Below are positions 17,902 through 25,983 of a stretch of 64,000 nucleotides of DNA, piece by piece. Numbering within the stretch: the first letter of the stretch is position 1; the number at the start of each line of letters is the position of its first letter. The stretch spans positions 2,046,001 to 2,110,000 of the forward strand of contig NZ_CP017774.1 in assembly GCF_001857965.1 (NCBI RefSeq), written 5' to 3'. The position numbers and the translations under genes are program-made. The notes under the pieces are model-generated. The model was not told the DNA's origin. It ran no database searches and saw only the letters and a list, made by a program, of their open reading frames with translations. This DNA comes from Flavobacterium commune (GTDB taxonomy: Bacteria; Bacteroidota; Bacteroidia; Flavobacteriales; Flavobacteriaceae).

Positions 17902-19023
17902 CTAAAACTTTCTCCCCTTCCATTCATACTTTCCAAACGCAGTATATAAAGCCACACTTAGACTGAAAAAAGGATAAAATAAGTTGCTTAAAACCAAATA
18001 GCGTATTTTGTTTTGAGTTAAAAATCGATTAGTCTTAAAAATCAAAATACTGTCGATAATAAATTTTGAAAGAGATAAAAAAAGTAGCTGTAGAAACGGA
18101 ATACTCCCCATAATCCAAAACCCTAAACTCAAAACCAAAATCAAGTTTCCTGCAAAAACTATTAATCCTAATAATTTTCCAAAATTGCTTTGGTATGAAG
18201 TAGTTTTTGAAGCCCAACGCACTCTTTGATAAAACAGAGCTTTCCAGTTGTTAACTGGTTTTGTGGAGACAATGGTGTTTTCTGATTTCAAATAATGTAC
18301 TTTTTCGGGAAATCTCGCGATAGCTTTTTGTAACAGAAAAACATCATCGCCACTAGCAATGGTGTTATTCCCGTCAAAACCGTTTAATTCTTCAAAAAGT
18401 GATTTGGTGTAAGCTAAATTCGCACCATTGCACATAAAAGCTTTTCCAATTCCAAAACTTCCTATTGTTGCGCCTTGTAAGCTCGCCAGATCCAGTTGCT
18501 GAAAATGATGTAAAAAGGAATTGTTACATTCATAAGTCACCGCCCCGGCTAGCATAGCGACTTTATGTGTTTGAATGTAATTGTCCAGGGCTGAAAGCCA
18601 ATTTTCAGGAACTACACAATCGGCATCCGTGGTGATAATCCAATCCGTTTTTACTAACGGAACAGCTGTTGTAATAGCATCTTTTTTAGGAGAATTCGAA
18701 ACTCTAATAGTGTCAATTATCGAAATCTGAAGTGCTTCGCTTGTTCGCTGTCGCTCGGGTCTGAAATCTAAAATCTGAAATTTAAAATCTGAATCATCAT
18801 CCACTAAAATCACTTCAAATAAGTCCATTGGATAATTCAATTTCGAAATACTTTCTAAGAGTATCGGTAAATTATCGGCTTCGTTTCGAAAAGGAACAAT
18901 AATTGTAAAACTGGTTTTTGGCTTTAAGCCAATAGTATCGTAGTTTTTTACCTTTGTAAAACCATAAATTAAAAGTAATATGGCTGCGAAATAAATGGAT
19001 AATATGACGATTACAAAAAGCAT
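17902..19023 (-). CDS. Family 2 glycosyltransferase, membrane-anchored
   Basis: 373 aa. N-terminal membrane helix, GT-A domain (TIIVPFRNEADNLPILLESI, VDDDSD, then TTDADCVVPENWL with the DxD metal motif, and the QRVRWASK acceptor/catalytic region), then three to four C-terminal helices. This layout is that of processive or lipid-linked sugar transferases; donor and acceptor cannot be told. Residues around 85-108 (18724-18797) are encoded by repeat DNA and look like an insertion in a surface loop after VDDDS. Its start overlaps the stop of the upstream flippase-like gene by one base (TAATG). Confidence 0.85.
   Translation of the reverse strand: MLFVIVILSIYFAAILLLIYGFTKVKNYDTIGLKPKTSFTIIVPFRNEADNLPILLESISKLNYPMDLFEVILVDDDSDFKFQILDFRPERQRTSEALQISIIDTIRVSNSPKKDAITTAVPLVKTDWIITTDADCVVPENWLSALDNYIQTHKVAMLAGAVTYECNNSFLHHFQQLDLASLQGATIGSFGIGKAFMCNGANLAYTKSLFEELNGFDGNNTIASGDDVFLLQKAIARFPEKVHYLKSENTIVSTKPVNNWKALFYQRVRWASKTTSYQSNFGKLLGLIVFAGNLILVLSLGFWIMGSIPFLQLLFLSLSKFIIDSILIFKTNRFLTQNKIRYLVLSNLFYPFFSLSVALYTAFGKYEWKGRKF
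18724..18797. repeat. Dispersed repeat inside the glycosyltransferase gene
   Basis: Read on the coding strand it contains four TTCAGATTT words and an AGCGA-rich segment (GAGCGACAGCGAACAAGCGA). It stays in frame and encodes FKFQILDFRPERQRTSEALQ. Confidence 0.6.
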
Positions 19024-19967
19024 TATGCAATGTTTCTGGTCTTGAAATTCAATACATAATAACTGCCAATTACCACAGGAATCACTACATTAAGAAACCA
19101 CATCAGGGTAGAGATAAAAACGACAATCCATTCGTTTACGCCTAAAATCCCGAAGAAATAAATGGCTACACTACCTTTGACGGCAAAGTCCAAAAACTGA
19201 AAAGTAGGTAAGGAAGATGCCAAAAAATAGACAGAGGTAATGGCTGACATGAGTGTTAAATAAGGCAAATCAACATCAAAAGCTAAAAACAAAAAATAGT
19301 ATTGATGTGAAAAAACAATATAGCGACAAATACCAAGGAGGATATTGCGCTGGTGAATGCTTTTGGGAATTTCGTTAATCTTATGGATTAATTTTTCTAT
19401 CGAATAGCCTTTTATGTTTATTTTTTTCGAAAAGAATAAAATTCCAAAAAGCAAAAAACAAATTCCAACCAGGCTTAAAACCGTTTTTGGTGTAATAACA
19501 TTAAACTGTGCATTGAAATACAGCAGTCCGAAAATTCCAAATATAATGGTTAAAATCATTTGAATTCCATTGCAAATCAGGTTCAGGAAAATGACTTTTT
19601 TAGCTTCTGATTTATTAAAAAACAAAGCTTTTCCGGCGTATTCACCCACACCGTTTGGGGTGAATAATCCGGCGGTTAAAGCAGCAAGAACCTGTTTTGT
19701 TGATTGGGCTATTGTGATATTACGGATGTTTTGCACCAGATTTTGCCATTTTAAGATTTCGAAATAACGGTTTAAAACACTCAATAACAAAATAAAACTG
19801 ATTCCCGAAACGGATTGGTTTTTTTGGAACAAAACAATGAATTTTTGCCAATTCAGTTTATCGTTATTCGCCAGTTGGTCGTAAATAAAATAAAAGGCAG
19901 CAGCTACAATCAGAATTTTGATTAGAAGTACGAGGAATTGCTTAGTTTTGTGAGGAATTGAAATCAT
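19023..19967 (-). CDS. Flippase-like membrane protein (LPG synthase TM / AglD family)
   Basis: 314 aa with about eight helices. Family features are ALTAGLFTPNGVGEYAGKALFF and the long hydrophobic C-terminal half. Members are relatives of the lysylphosphatidylglycerol synthase membrane domain and of archaeal AglD, often found beside glycosyltransferases in lipid or glycan synthesis. Translation is coupled to the following GT2 gene (TAATG), so the pair probably works in one glycolipid pathway; the product is not known. Confidence 0.78.
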   Translation of the reverse strand: MISIPHKTKQFLVLLIKILIVAAAFYFIYDQLANNDKLNWQKFIVLFQKNQSVSGISFILLLSVLNRYFEILKWQNLVQNIRNITIAQSTKQVLAALTAGLFTPNGVGEYAGKALFFNKSEAKKVIFLNLICNGIQMILTIIFGIFGLLYFNAQFNVITPKTVLSLVGICFLLFGILFFSKKINIKGYSIEKLIHKINEIPKSIHQRNILLGICRYIVFSHQYYFLFLAFDVDLPYLTLMSAITSVYFLASSLPTFQFLDFAVKGSVAIYFFGILGVNEWIVVFISTLMWFLNVVIPVVIGSYYVLNFKTRNIA

Positions 19968-20005
19968 GCTGCAAAGTAAAGAAAACTATTGCGAAAAAGC
20001 TATTT

Positions 20006-20092
20006 CACAAAGATTGGCAAAGGAAACACAAAGACCCACAGAGGAATAAAAAAACTTTGTGAATCTCTGTGGTAACTTGGCGCTACTTTGTG
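20006..20092. repeat. Nested inverted repeat of CACAAAG/CCACAGAG words
   Basis: CACAAAG (20006-20012) pairs with CTTTGTG (20086-20092), and inside it CCACAGAG (20036-20043) pairs with CTCTGTGG (20065-20072). It lies just before ruvC and overlaps the false N-terminal extension of that ORF. Confidence 0.7.
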
Positions 20093-20112
20093 TAACCCAA
20101 ACAAAAAATCAG

Positions 20113-20667
20113 TTGACAAAAGAACGCATCATATTAGGGATTGACCCGGGAACAACCATAATGGGTTTTGGTTTGATACGTGTTATCAATAAAAAAATGG
20201 AATTTGTTCAGTTAAATGAATTGCAATTATCCAAATACGATAATCATTACCAAAAGCTAAGAGTTATTTTTGAGCGTACCATCGAATTGATTGATACACA
20301 CCATCCGGATGAAATTGCCATTGAAGCTCCTTTTTTTGGTAAAAATGTTCAATCGATGTTAAAGCTTGGCCGTGCCCAGGGTGTAGCTATGGCGGCAGGT
20401 CTTTCCAGAGATATTCCAATTACAGAATACGAACCTAAGAAAATTAAAATGGCGATTACCGGTAACGGAAACGCCAGTAAAGAACAGGTTGCTAAAATGC
20501 TGCAACAGCTTTTAGGACTGAAAGAACTGCCTAAGAACCTTGATTCAACGGATGGTTTGGCTGCTGCAGTTTGTCATTTTTTTAACTCAGGAAAGGTGGT
20601 GGCAGGCAAAAGTTATTCGGGTTGGGATGCTTTTGTGAAACAGAATGAAGAAAGAGTGAAAAAGTAA
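20113..20667 (+). CDS. ruvC: Holliday junction resolvase RuvC
   Basis: Endonuclease that cuts Holliday junctions symmetrically. Catalytic acids are visible in ILGIDPGTT, AIEAPFFGKN and LDSTDGLAAAVCH. The start is TTG at 20113 (MTKERIILGIDPG), giving 184 aa; the frame is open from 20059, but those residues come from the upstream repeat. The stop overlaps the hemW start by one base (TAATG), so the two are translationally coupled. Confidence 0.95.
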   Translation: MTKERIILGIDPGTTIMGFGLIRVINKKMEFVQLNELQLSKYDNHYQKLRVIFERTIELIDTHHPDEIAIEAPFFGKNVQSMLKLGRAQGVAMAAGLSRDIPITEYEPKKIKMAITGNGNASKEQVAKMLQQLLGLKELPKNLDSTDGLAAAVCHFFNSGKVVAGKSYSGWDAFVKQNEERVKK

Positions 20668-21800
20668 TGTCAGGAATCTATATACACATACCATTTTGCA
20701 AGCAGGCTTGTCATTACTGCGATTTTCATTTTTCGACTTCTATGAAGAAAAAAGATGAGATGGTTTTGGCTTTGGCCAAAGAATTGGAAATGCGTAAAAA
20801 TGAGTTTGCTCAGGAAACTGTTGAAACCATTTATTTTGGAGGAGGAACGCCGAGCAGATTGCAGATTGCAGATTTGAGATTGCAGATTGTTGCGATTTAT
20901 GATAATTATAAAGTAATCGAAAAACCTGAAATAACCTTAGAAGCTAACCCGGATGATTTATCGGAAGATTATTTGATTGAACTTACAAAAATAGGTGTCA
21001 ATCGTCTTTCGATTGGGATTCAATCTTTTTTCGAAGATGATTTGAAAATGATGAATCGGGCACATAATTCGGCGGAAGCCAAAAAATGTCTGGAAGTAGC
21101 GACACAATATTTCGATAATATTTCACTCGATTTGATTTATGGAATTCCGGGGATGAGTGTTGAGCGTTGGAAGCAAAATATCGAAACCGCTTTAAGTTTT
21201 GGGATTCCGCATATTTCGAGTTATGCCTTGACAGTGGAACCAAAAACAGCCTTGAATAAATTGATTCAAACAGGAAAAATTGCCGAGCCAAAGGATGAGG
21301 TGGCTTCAGCACATTTTATGATTTTGGTAGAAACACTCGAAGCCAATGGGTTTGTACATTATGAGCTGTCGAATTTTGGAAAGGAAAATTATTTTTCTAA
21401 AAACAATTCGGCTTATTGGCTGGGTAAAAAATACATTGGGATTGGTCCTTCGGCACATAGTTATGATGGGATTTCCAGAAGTTGGAATGTGGCTAACAAT
21501 GCACTTTATCTGAAATCCATTCAGGAAAGTAAACTTCCAAATGAAATTGAGATTCTATCCGTTGCCGATTGTTACAATGAATATATTATGACGGGTTTGC
21601 GAACTATTTGGGGTGTTTCGTTAGATAGGATTCAGACTGAATTTGGACAAAATTATTTGGATTATCTATTAAATCAGGCACAGAAATTCTTAAGCGATGA
21701 TTTGCTTTTTATTGAAAACAACATCCTGAAACCAACTAAAAAAGGAAAGTTTTTAACGGATGGGATTGCGTCGGATTTATTTTATTTAAATTTGGAATAA
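20667..21800 (+). CDS. hemW: Radical SAM heme chaperone HemW (HemN-like)
   Basis: 377 aa. Radical SAM cluster motif PFCKQACHYCDF (CxxxCxxC), GGGTPS SAM-binding loop, LEANPDD and GIQSFFEDDL. Formerly annotated as oxygen-independent coproporphyrinogen oxidase; proteins of this length class are heme chaperones that load respiratory enzymes, which suits the oxidase genes here. The ten residues after GGGTPS (RLQIADLRLQ) are encoded by a repeated AGATTGC word. Confidence 0.9.
   Translation: MSGIYIHIPFCKQACHYCDFHFSTSMKKKDEMVLALAKELEMRKNEFAQETVETIYFGGGTPSRLQIADLRLQIVAIYDNYKVIEKPEITLEANPDDLSEDYLIELTKIGVNRLSIGIQSFFEDDLKMMNRAHNSAEAKKCLEVATQYFDNISLDLIYGIPGMSVERWKQNIETALSFGIPHISSYALTVEPKTALNKLIQTGKIAEPKDEVASAHFMILVETLEANGFVHYELSNFGKENYFSKNNSAYWLGKKYIGIGPSAHSYDGISRSWNVANNALYLKSIQESKLPNEIEILSVADCYNEYIMTGLRTIWGVSLDRIQTEFGQNYLDYLLNQAQKFLSDDLLFIENNILKPTKKGKFLTDGIASDLFYLNLE
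20855..20890. repeat. AGATTGC word repeat inside hemW
   Basis: Four tandem or near-tandem copies of AGATTGC/AGATTTG, in frame, encoding LQIADLRLQI. Confidence 0.65.
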
Positions 21801-21806
21801 TGTTTA

Positions 21807-21880
21807 AACGTAAAGACCGCAAAGTATAAAAAAAGCTTGGCGAACTTTGCGTAAATCTTAGTAAACTTTGCGGTTAAAAA
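21807..21880. repeat. Inverted repeat of TTTGCG words after hemW
   Basis: ACCGCAAAGT (21816-21825) pairs perfectly with ACTTTGCGGT (21865-21874); a further ACTTTGCG lies in the loop. Same style of element as 20006-20092 and 50787-50835. Confidence 0.7.
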
Positions 21881-21893
21881 ATGTCGTTAAAAT

Positions 21894-22295
21894 ATGATTA
21901 GCGTTTCTACAGATAAAAGTAAACTTGACATTCCGTTTATTCATAATTTTCTGAAGGATATTTATTGGGCCGCACCCAGAACTATTGAAGAAGTTCAGGT
22001 TTGCATTGAGAATTCTTTTTGTTTTGGAATTTATCTTGACGGCAGACAAATAGGTTTTGCAAGAGTAATTACTGATTATGTGGTGTTTGCCTATTTGATG
22101 GATGTTTTTATTGATGAAAAATATAGAGGAAATGGCTATTCGTCTATTTTGATTGATGCCATGATGAACGAATCGGAATTAAAGGAAATTAAAATTTGGA
22201 GATTAGCAACCACAGATGCTCATTTTTTATATCAAAAATTCGGATTCAAATTATTGGCTCATCCTGAGAAATTAATGGAAAAAATAGTGCTATGA
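21894..22295 (+). CDS. GNAT family N-acetyltransferase
   Basis: 133 aa single GNAT domain. The acetyl-CoA binding motif A is DEKYRGNGYSSILIDAMM (RxxGxG), followed by WRLATTDAHFLYQKFGFK at the usual distance. The substrate is unknown. It overlaps the next gene by 4 bp (ATGA), so the two are co-translated. Confidence 0.9.
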   Translation: MISVSTDKSKLDIPFIHNFLKDIYWAAPRTIEEVQVCIENSFCFGIYLDGRQIGFARVITDYVVFAYLMDVFIDEKYRGNGYSSILIDAMMNESELKEIKIWRLATTDAHFLYQKFGFKLLAHPEKLMEKIVL

Positions 22296-22660
22296 ACTTA
22301 GAAACTTTTTATGAATATTGTACTTCGAAGAGAGGAGTGACCGAGCATTTTCCTTTTGACGAAGACACTTTGGTTTTCAAGGTTGGTGATAAAATATTTG
22401 CTTTATCGTCATTAAAACAATGGGAGATAGGGAGTCCATCGGTGAATTTAAAATGCAATCCTGATTTGGCTAAAGAATGGAGAGTACAGTTTGAAGGGAT
22501 TCAACCCGGTTTTCACATGAATAAAAATCATTGGAATACAGTTGCGATAAATTCGGATGTTTCTGATTTATTTTTAAAAGAAATGATAGATCATTCCTAC
22601 GGATTGGTTTTTAAGGGTTTAACTAAAAAAGTGCAGCAGGAAGTTTTGTTTATGACTTAG
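22292..22660 (+). CDS. MmcQ/YjbR family DNA-binding-like protein
   Basis: 122 aa with the YjbR fold markers: N-terminal TFYEYCTSKRGVTEHFPF, KVGDKIFAL, NLKCNPDLA, and the C-terminal MNKNHWNTVAI segment. The fold resembles a double-wing DNA-binding motif, but the function of the family is unproven. Confidence 0.88.
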   Translation: MNLETFYEYCTSKRGVTEHFPFDEDTLVFKVGDKIFALSSLKQWEIGSPSVNLKCNPDLAKEWRVQFEGIQPGFHMNKNHWNTVAINSDVSDLFLKEMIDHSYGLVFKGLTKKVQQEVLFMT

Positions 22661-22767
22661 TTAGGGTTCTCTAGTTGTTTTATTTGTAGTGTTTTATGGG
22701 TGTTTTGCTAGAATTAAAAACAAAAGTGGAGAAAATTTGTTTTTTAAAATTTAATTCCTCACATTTG

Positions 22768-22787
22768 TAATGTAAACGTTTACATTA
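22768..22787. promoter_or_regulatory. LacI-type operator upstream of lacI
   Basis: A 20-bp perfect palindrome centred on TGTAAACGTTTACA (22771-22784), ending 6 bp before the lacI start. The same core recurs at 23820-23833, so it is very probably the binding site of the adjacent regulator, here placed for autorepression. Confidence 0.85.
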
Positions 22788-22793
22788 TTCAAA

Positions 22794-23801
22794 TTGTCAA
22801 ATCTAAAAGCGGTAGCTGAACATTCTAAGGTTTCTATAGCCACAGTATCTAGAGTCATTAATAATGATCCTAAGGTAAGCAAGGATACTATGCTTAAAGT
22901 TCAGGCTTCGATTGCGGCATTGGAGTACAAACCCAATCGTGTAGCACAAAGGTTAAGAAGTACCAGCAAAAAAACTAAATTACTTGGTTTAGTTATTCCC
23001 GATATTCAGAATCCTTTTTTCGTTGATGTGGTTAGAGGAGTTGAGGATTATGCCTACCAGAATAATTTTGCAGTTATGATTGGCAATTTTGGTCAGGATG
23101 AGAAAAAGGAGAAGTTATATCTGGATATTCTTCAATCTGAAAACATTGATGGTTTGATAGTAGCTCCTATACATGGAAAAGATAAGGGAATTGAAAACTT
23201 AGTTAAAAAGAATATTCCGGTTGTTTGTATAGATAGAGGTTTGACAGATATTGATGTTGATGTGGTGAAGGTGGATAATGAACAGGGGGCTTTTAATGCA
23301 ATTGATCATTTGTTAAGTATCGGTCACAAAAAGATTGCATTTATTTCGGGTAATTTCAGAATCCCAACCTATATTGAACGTTTGGCTGGTTATAAAAGAG
23401 CCTTAAGCGAGTATGGAGTTCCTTTTGATGAGAATCTGATTTTTGCTAGAGATACCGATTATAAGAGTGGATTTGAAATAGCTAATAAAATTTTAGAATT
23501 AAAAGAACGTCCAACATCGATATTTTCAGGGAATAATCTGTTGACTTTAGGTGCTCTCGAGGCTATACATGCTAAAGGGATTAAGATTCCGGAGGAAATT
23601 TCGATTATAGGTTTTGATGATATGCCATGGTCTATTTCGTTAAATCCGCCATTAAGTGCTGTTCGTCAGCCTGGTTTTGATATGGGAAGAAAAGCAGCAG
23701 AGATGTTGTATGAAAGGATTTTAAATCCTGGCAGTAAAAAAGAAAAAGTTATTTTGAAAACAGAGTTAATGCTGAGGAAATCTACTGCTCGTTTAGAGTA
23801 G
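22794..23801 (+). CDS. LacI family transcriptional regulator of the acid-sugar operon
   Basis: 335 aa. N-terminal helix-turn-helix and hinge (KAVAEHSKVSIATVSRVINN, YKPNRVAQRLRS), then a periplasmic-binding-protein-like effector domain (LGLVIPDIQNPFFVDVVRG, IIGFDDMPW, MGRKAAEMLYERI). The start is TTG at 22794 (MSNLKAVAEHSKVS), fixed by the HTH beginning at once. It stands at the head of the operon and is flanked by two identical operator cores. By analogy the ligand is the pathway substrate or an intermediate. Confidence 0.93.
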   Translation: MSNLKAVAEHSKVSIATVSRVINNDPKVSKDTMLKVQASIAALEYKPNRVAQRLRSTSKKTKLLGLVIPDIQNPFFVDVVRGVEDYAYQNNFAVMIGNFGQDEKKEKLYLDILQSENIDGLIVAPIHGKDKGIENLVKKNIPVVCIDRGLTDIDVDVVKVDNEQGAFNAIDHLLSIGHKKIAFISGNFRIPTYIERLAGYKRALSEYGVPFDENLIFARDTDYKSGFEIANKILELKERPTSIFSGNNLLTLGALEAIHAKGIKIPEEISIIGFDDMPWSISLNPPLSAVRQPGFDMGRKAAEMLYERILNPGSKKEKVILKTELMLRKSTARLE

Positions 23802-23805
23802 TTTT

Positions 23806-23847
23806 TTTATGTTTAAAAATGTAAACGTTTACATTTTTAAACATAAA
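23806..23847. promoter_or_regulatory. 42-bp perfect palindrome with LacI-type operator core
   Basis: Each half is 21 bp, centre between 23826 and 23827, core TGTAAACGTTTACA. It begins 5 bp after the lacI stop and lies 54 bp before the dehydrogenase gene. It can act as operator for the catabolic genes, and in RNA as a strong hairpin after lacI. No T-run follows it, though seven T precede its centre at 23802-23808. Confidence 0.85.
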
Positions 23848-23900
23848 GTTTCTTTGGGGTTATTTTTCTGTATTAGAGTGGTTTATATAAAAAGGAAAAA

Positions 23901-25043
23901 ATGAAAGAAATTATAATTTTAAATCCTAATCGTGTTGTTTTCGGGGAGGGAAGTATGCAACGATTTGTTGGTGATTTTGTCGAGAAAGGTTTTAAACGAA
24001 TGTTTTTGTTGAGCATTGTTGAACTTCGCAATGTTTTAGCACCTTTTTTAGAAGAGTTAAAATCACAGGGAATTGAAATTTTTACAGATGAATCTATAGT
24101 GGGAGAACCTACTTTTGATGATTTTAGCCAGGTTTTGCTAAAAGCTCAAAATTTTGAAGCCGATAGTGTTGTAGGTATTGGTGGCGGAAGCGTTCTGGAT
24201 GTTGCCAAACTGATTGCTGCTCAATTAAAAAACACCCAAACCTTAGATGAAATAAAAGGAATTGGGAATCTAAAAGAAAGACAGATTTATGTAGCTTGTA
24301 TTCCTACTACTTCCGGAACAGGAAGTGAGGTTTCGCCCAATGCTATTTTTGTTAATGAATTAGGAGAAAAAGTAGGGATTATTAGTCCGTATTTAGTTCC
24401 GGATGCAGCCTATATTGATCCTATATTGTCAGTTTCTTTGCCTAAAAGTGTTACCGCTGCAACAGGAATCGATGCTTTGACCCATTGTTTAGAAGCTTAT
24501 ACTAATAAATTTGCCCATCCATTTGTGGATTTATATGCCCTGGAAGGAGTTCGACTTATTGCAAAATACTTAAAAAGAGCCTGTGATGATGGTGCTGATA
24601 TAGAAGCCAGAAGTCAGGTAGCATTGGGGAGTATGTATGGAGGGATGTGTTTGGGTCCGGTAAATACAGCTGCAGTTCATGCCTTGTCTTATCCTTTGGG
24701 AGTAGAGTATCATATTCCTCATGGTTTGTCAAATGCCTTGTTATTACCTTATGTAATGGAATACAATATTGAGGCTGATGCTACTAAATATGAAAGAATA
24801 GCTGCTGTTTTAGGTGCAGAAAAGAAAGCTACTTCGAGAGAAACCGCTTTAGAAGGAGTTAAAATTATGAAACAATTGATAGTAGATTGTGGATTACCAA
24901 TAACTTTGAAACAAGCAGGTGTAAAACAGGAATCGATCCCTTTGTTAGCCGAAGGAGCGGTTAAAGTGCAACGTTTGTTGAAAAATAATATCAGAGAAAT
25001 TGCTGTAGATGATGCGGTTGCGATTTATAAAGCCGCTTTTTAG
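23901..25043 (+). CDS. Iron-containing alcohol dehydrogenase
   Basis: 380 aa, family III metal-dependent NAD(P)H dehydrogenase. The nucleotide loop is VVGIGGGSVLDVAKLIAA; the metal ligands lie in PDAAYIDP (Asp), ALTHCLEAY (His), AVHALSYPLG (His) and IPHGLSNALLLP (His). PTTSGTGSEVSP is typical. First catabolic gene after the operator. It probably oxidises or reduces a hydroxyl/carbonyl intermediate of the acid-sugar route; the exact substrate cannot be read from sequence. Confidence 0.88.
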   Translation: MKEIIILNPNRVVFGEGSMQRFVGDFVEKGFKRMFLLSIVELRNVLAPFLEELKSQGIEIFTDESIVGEPTFDDFSQVLLKAQNFEADSVVGIGGGSVLDVAKLIAAQLKNTQTLDEIKGIGNLKERQIYVACIPTTSGTGSEVSPNAIFVNELGEKVGIISPYLVPDAAYIDPILSVSLPKSVTAATGIDALTHCLEAYTNKFAHPFVDLYALEGVRLIAKYLKRACDDGADIEARSQVALGSMYGGMCLGPVNTAAVHALSYPLGVEYHIPHGLSNALLLPYVMEYNIEADATKYERIAAVLGAEKKATSRETALEGVKIMKQLIVDCGLPITLKQAGVKQESIPLLAEGAVKVQRLLKNNIREIAVDDAVAIYKAAF

Positions 25044-25053
25044 TTATATAAAG

Positions 25054-25983
25054 ATGAAAAATAGTAAAAAATATAATGGAGTAGTAGTGCCGATGGTAAC
25101 GCCATTTAATTCCGATATGAATATCGATTTAGATGCGGTAACTGTATTGGTTAATCATCTTATTGATGGAGGATGTCATCCGTTTGTACTGGGAACTACC
25201 GGAGAATCGAGTTCAATTTCTTTCGAAAGTAAAGTGGCTTTAGTTAAGAAAACCGTTGAGGTAGCTAAAGGAAAAGCTACGGTTTATGCCGGAATTTCGG
25301 GGAATTGTTTTCAGGAATCTTTAGATCAGGCTAAGGTTTATACTGATTTGGGAGTGGATGTTCTGGTGACGCACGTTCCTTATTATTATCCGTTGAATCA
25401 AAATCACATTTTGAATTATTTTAACCAATTAGCATCGGCAGTTGCATTGCCATTAATTGTTTATAATATGCCAATGACAACTAATATGTCTATTGATTTA
25501 GAAACGGCAGAGGAGTTGAGTAAACATCCTAACATTGTTGGTTACAAAGAATCAGAACGAGGTGAAGAACGTATGGCTAAAGCCATTGGGCTTTGGAAAG
25601 ACAGAGCTGATTTCTCTTATTTATTGGGTTGGGCTGCTAAATCTTATGAGGCTATGTTACTGGGAGCTGACGGTTTAGTCCCAAGTACCGGAAATTTAAC
25701 TCCACAATTGTATAGTACGATTTATGAAAGTGTGCTTTCCGGAAATAATGAATCAGCACAAAAAGCTCAGGAAAAAAGCGATGCGATTTCTAAAGTATAT
25801 CAGGAAAATCAAATCTTGGTTAATGCTATTCCGATTTTGAAATTTTTATTGGCAAAATATAATTTATGTACAAAAGCTGTTTTATTGCCAATGATTGCTC
25901 TAAATGAGGCTGACGAAAAGATAGCAACAGAAAAAATAAAAAACTACGGAACCGATTTAAAAAGCTTAAACAGCGTTGAATAA
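25054..25983 (+). CDS. DapA-like class I aldolase/dehydratase (DHDPS superfamily)
   Basis: 309 aa from the ATG at 25054; the frame is open from 25009 but overlaps the previous gene. Schiff-base Lys in NIVGYKESE, catalytic Tyr in VYNMPMTT, and the GTTGESSS pyruvate-carboxylate motif. Its place in a sugar-acid operon, rather than with lysine genes, suggests an aldolase or dehydratase for a 2-keto-3-deoxy acid rather than dihydrodipicolinate synthase. Its last base is shared with the next start (TAATG), so translation is coupled. Confidence 0.85.
   Translation: MKNSKKYNGVVVPMVTPFNSDMNIDLDAVTVLVNHLIDGGCHPFVLGTTGESSSISFESKVALVKKTVEVAKGKATVYAGISGNCFQESLDQAKVYTDLGVDVLVTHVPYYYPLNQNHILNYFNQLASAVALPLIVYNMPMTTNMSIDLETAEELSKHPNIVGYKESERGEERMAKAIGLWKDRADFSYLLGWAAKSYEAMLLGADGLVPSTGNLTPQLYSTIYESVLSGNNESAQKAQEKSDAISKVYQENQILVNAIPILKFLLAKYNLCTKAVLLPMIALNEADEKIATEKIKNYGTDLKSLNSVE

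Noticed and set aside
20059..20112. Longer RuvC N-terminus
   Set aside because: It is encoded by the intergenic repeat; TTG at 20113 places the catalytic Asp at its usual position.
25054..25983. Lysine-pathway DapA
   Set aside because: It is embedded in a LacI-controlled sugar-acid operon, translationally coupled to pdxA2, with no lysine genes nearby.
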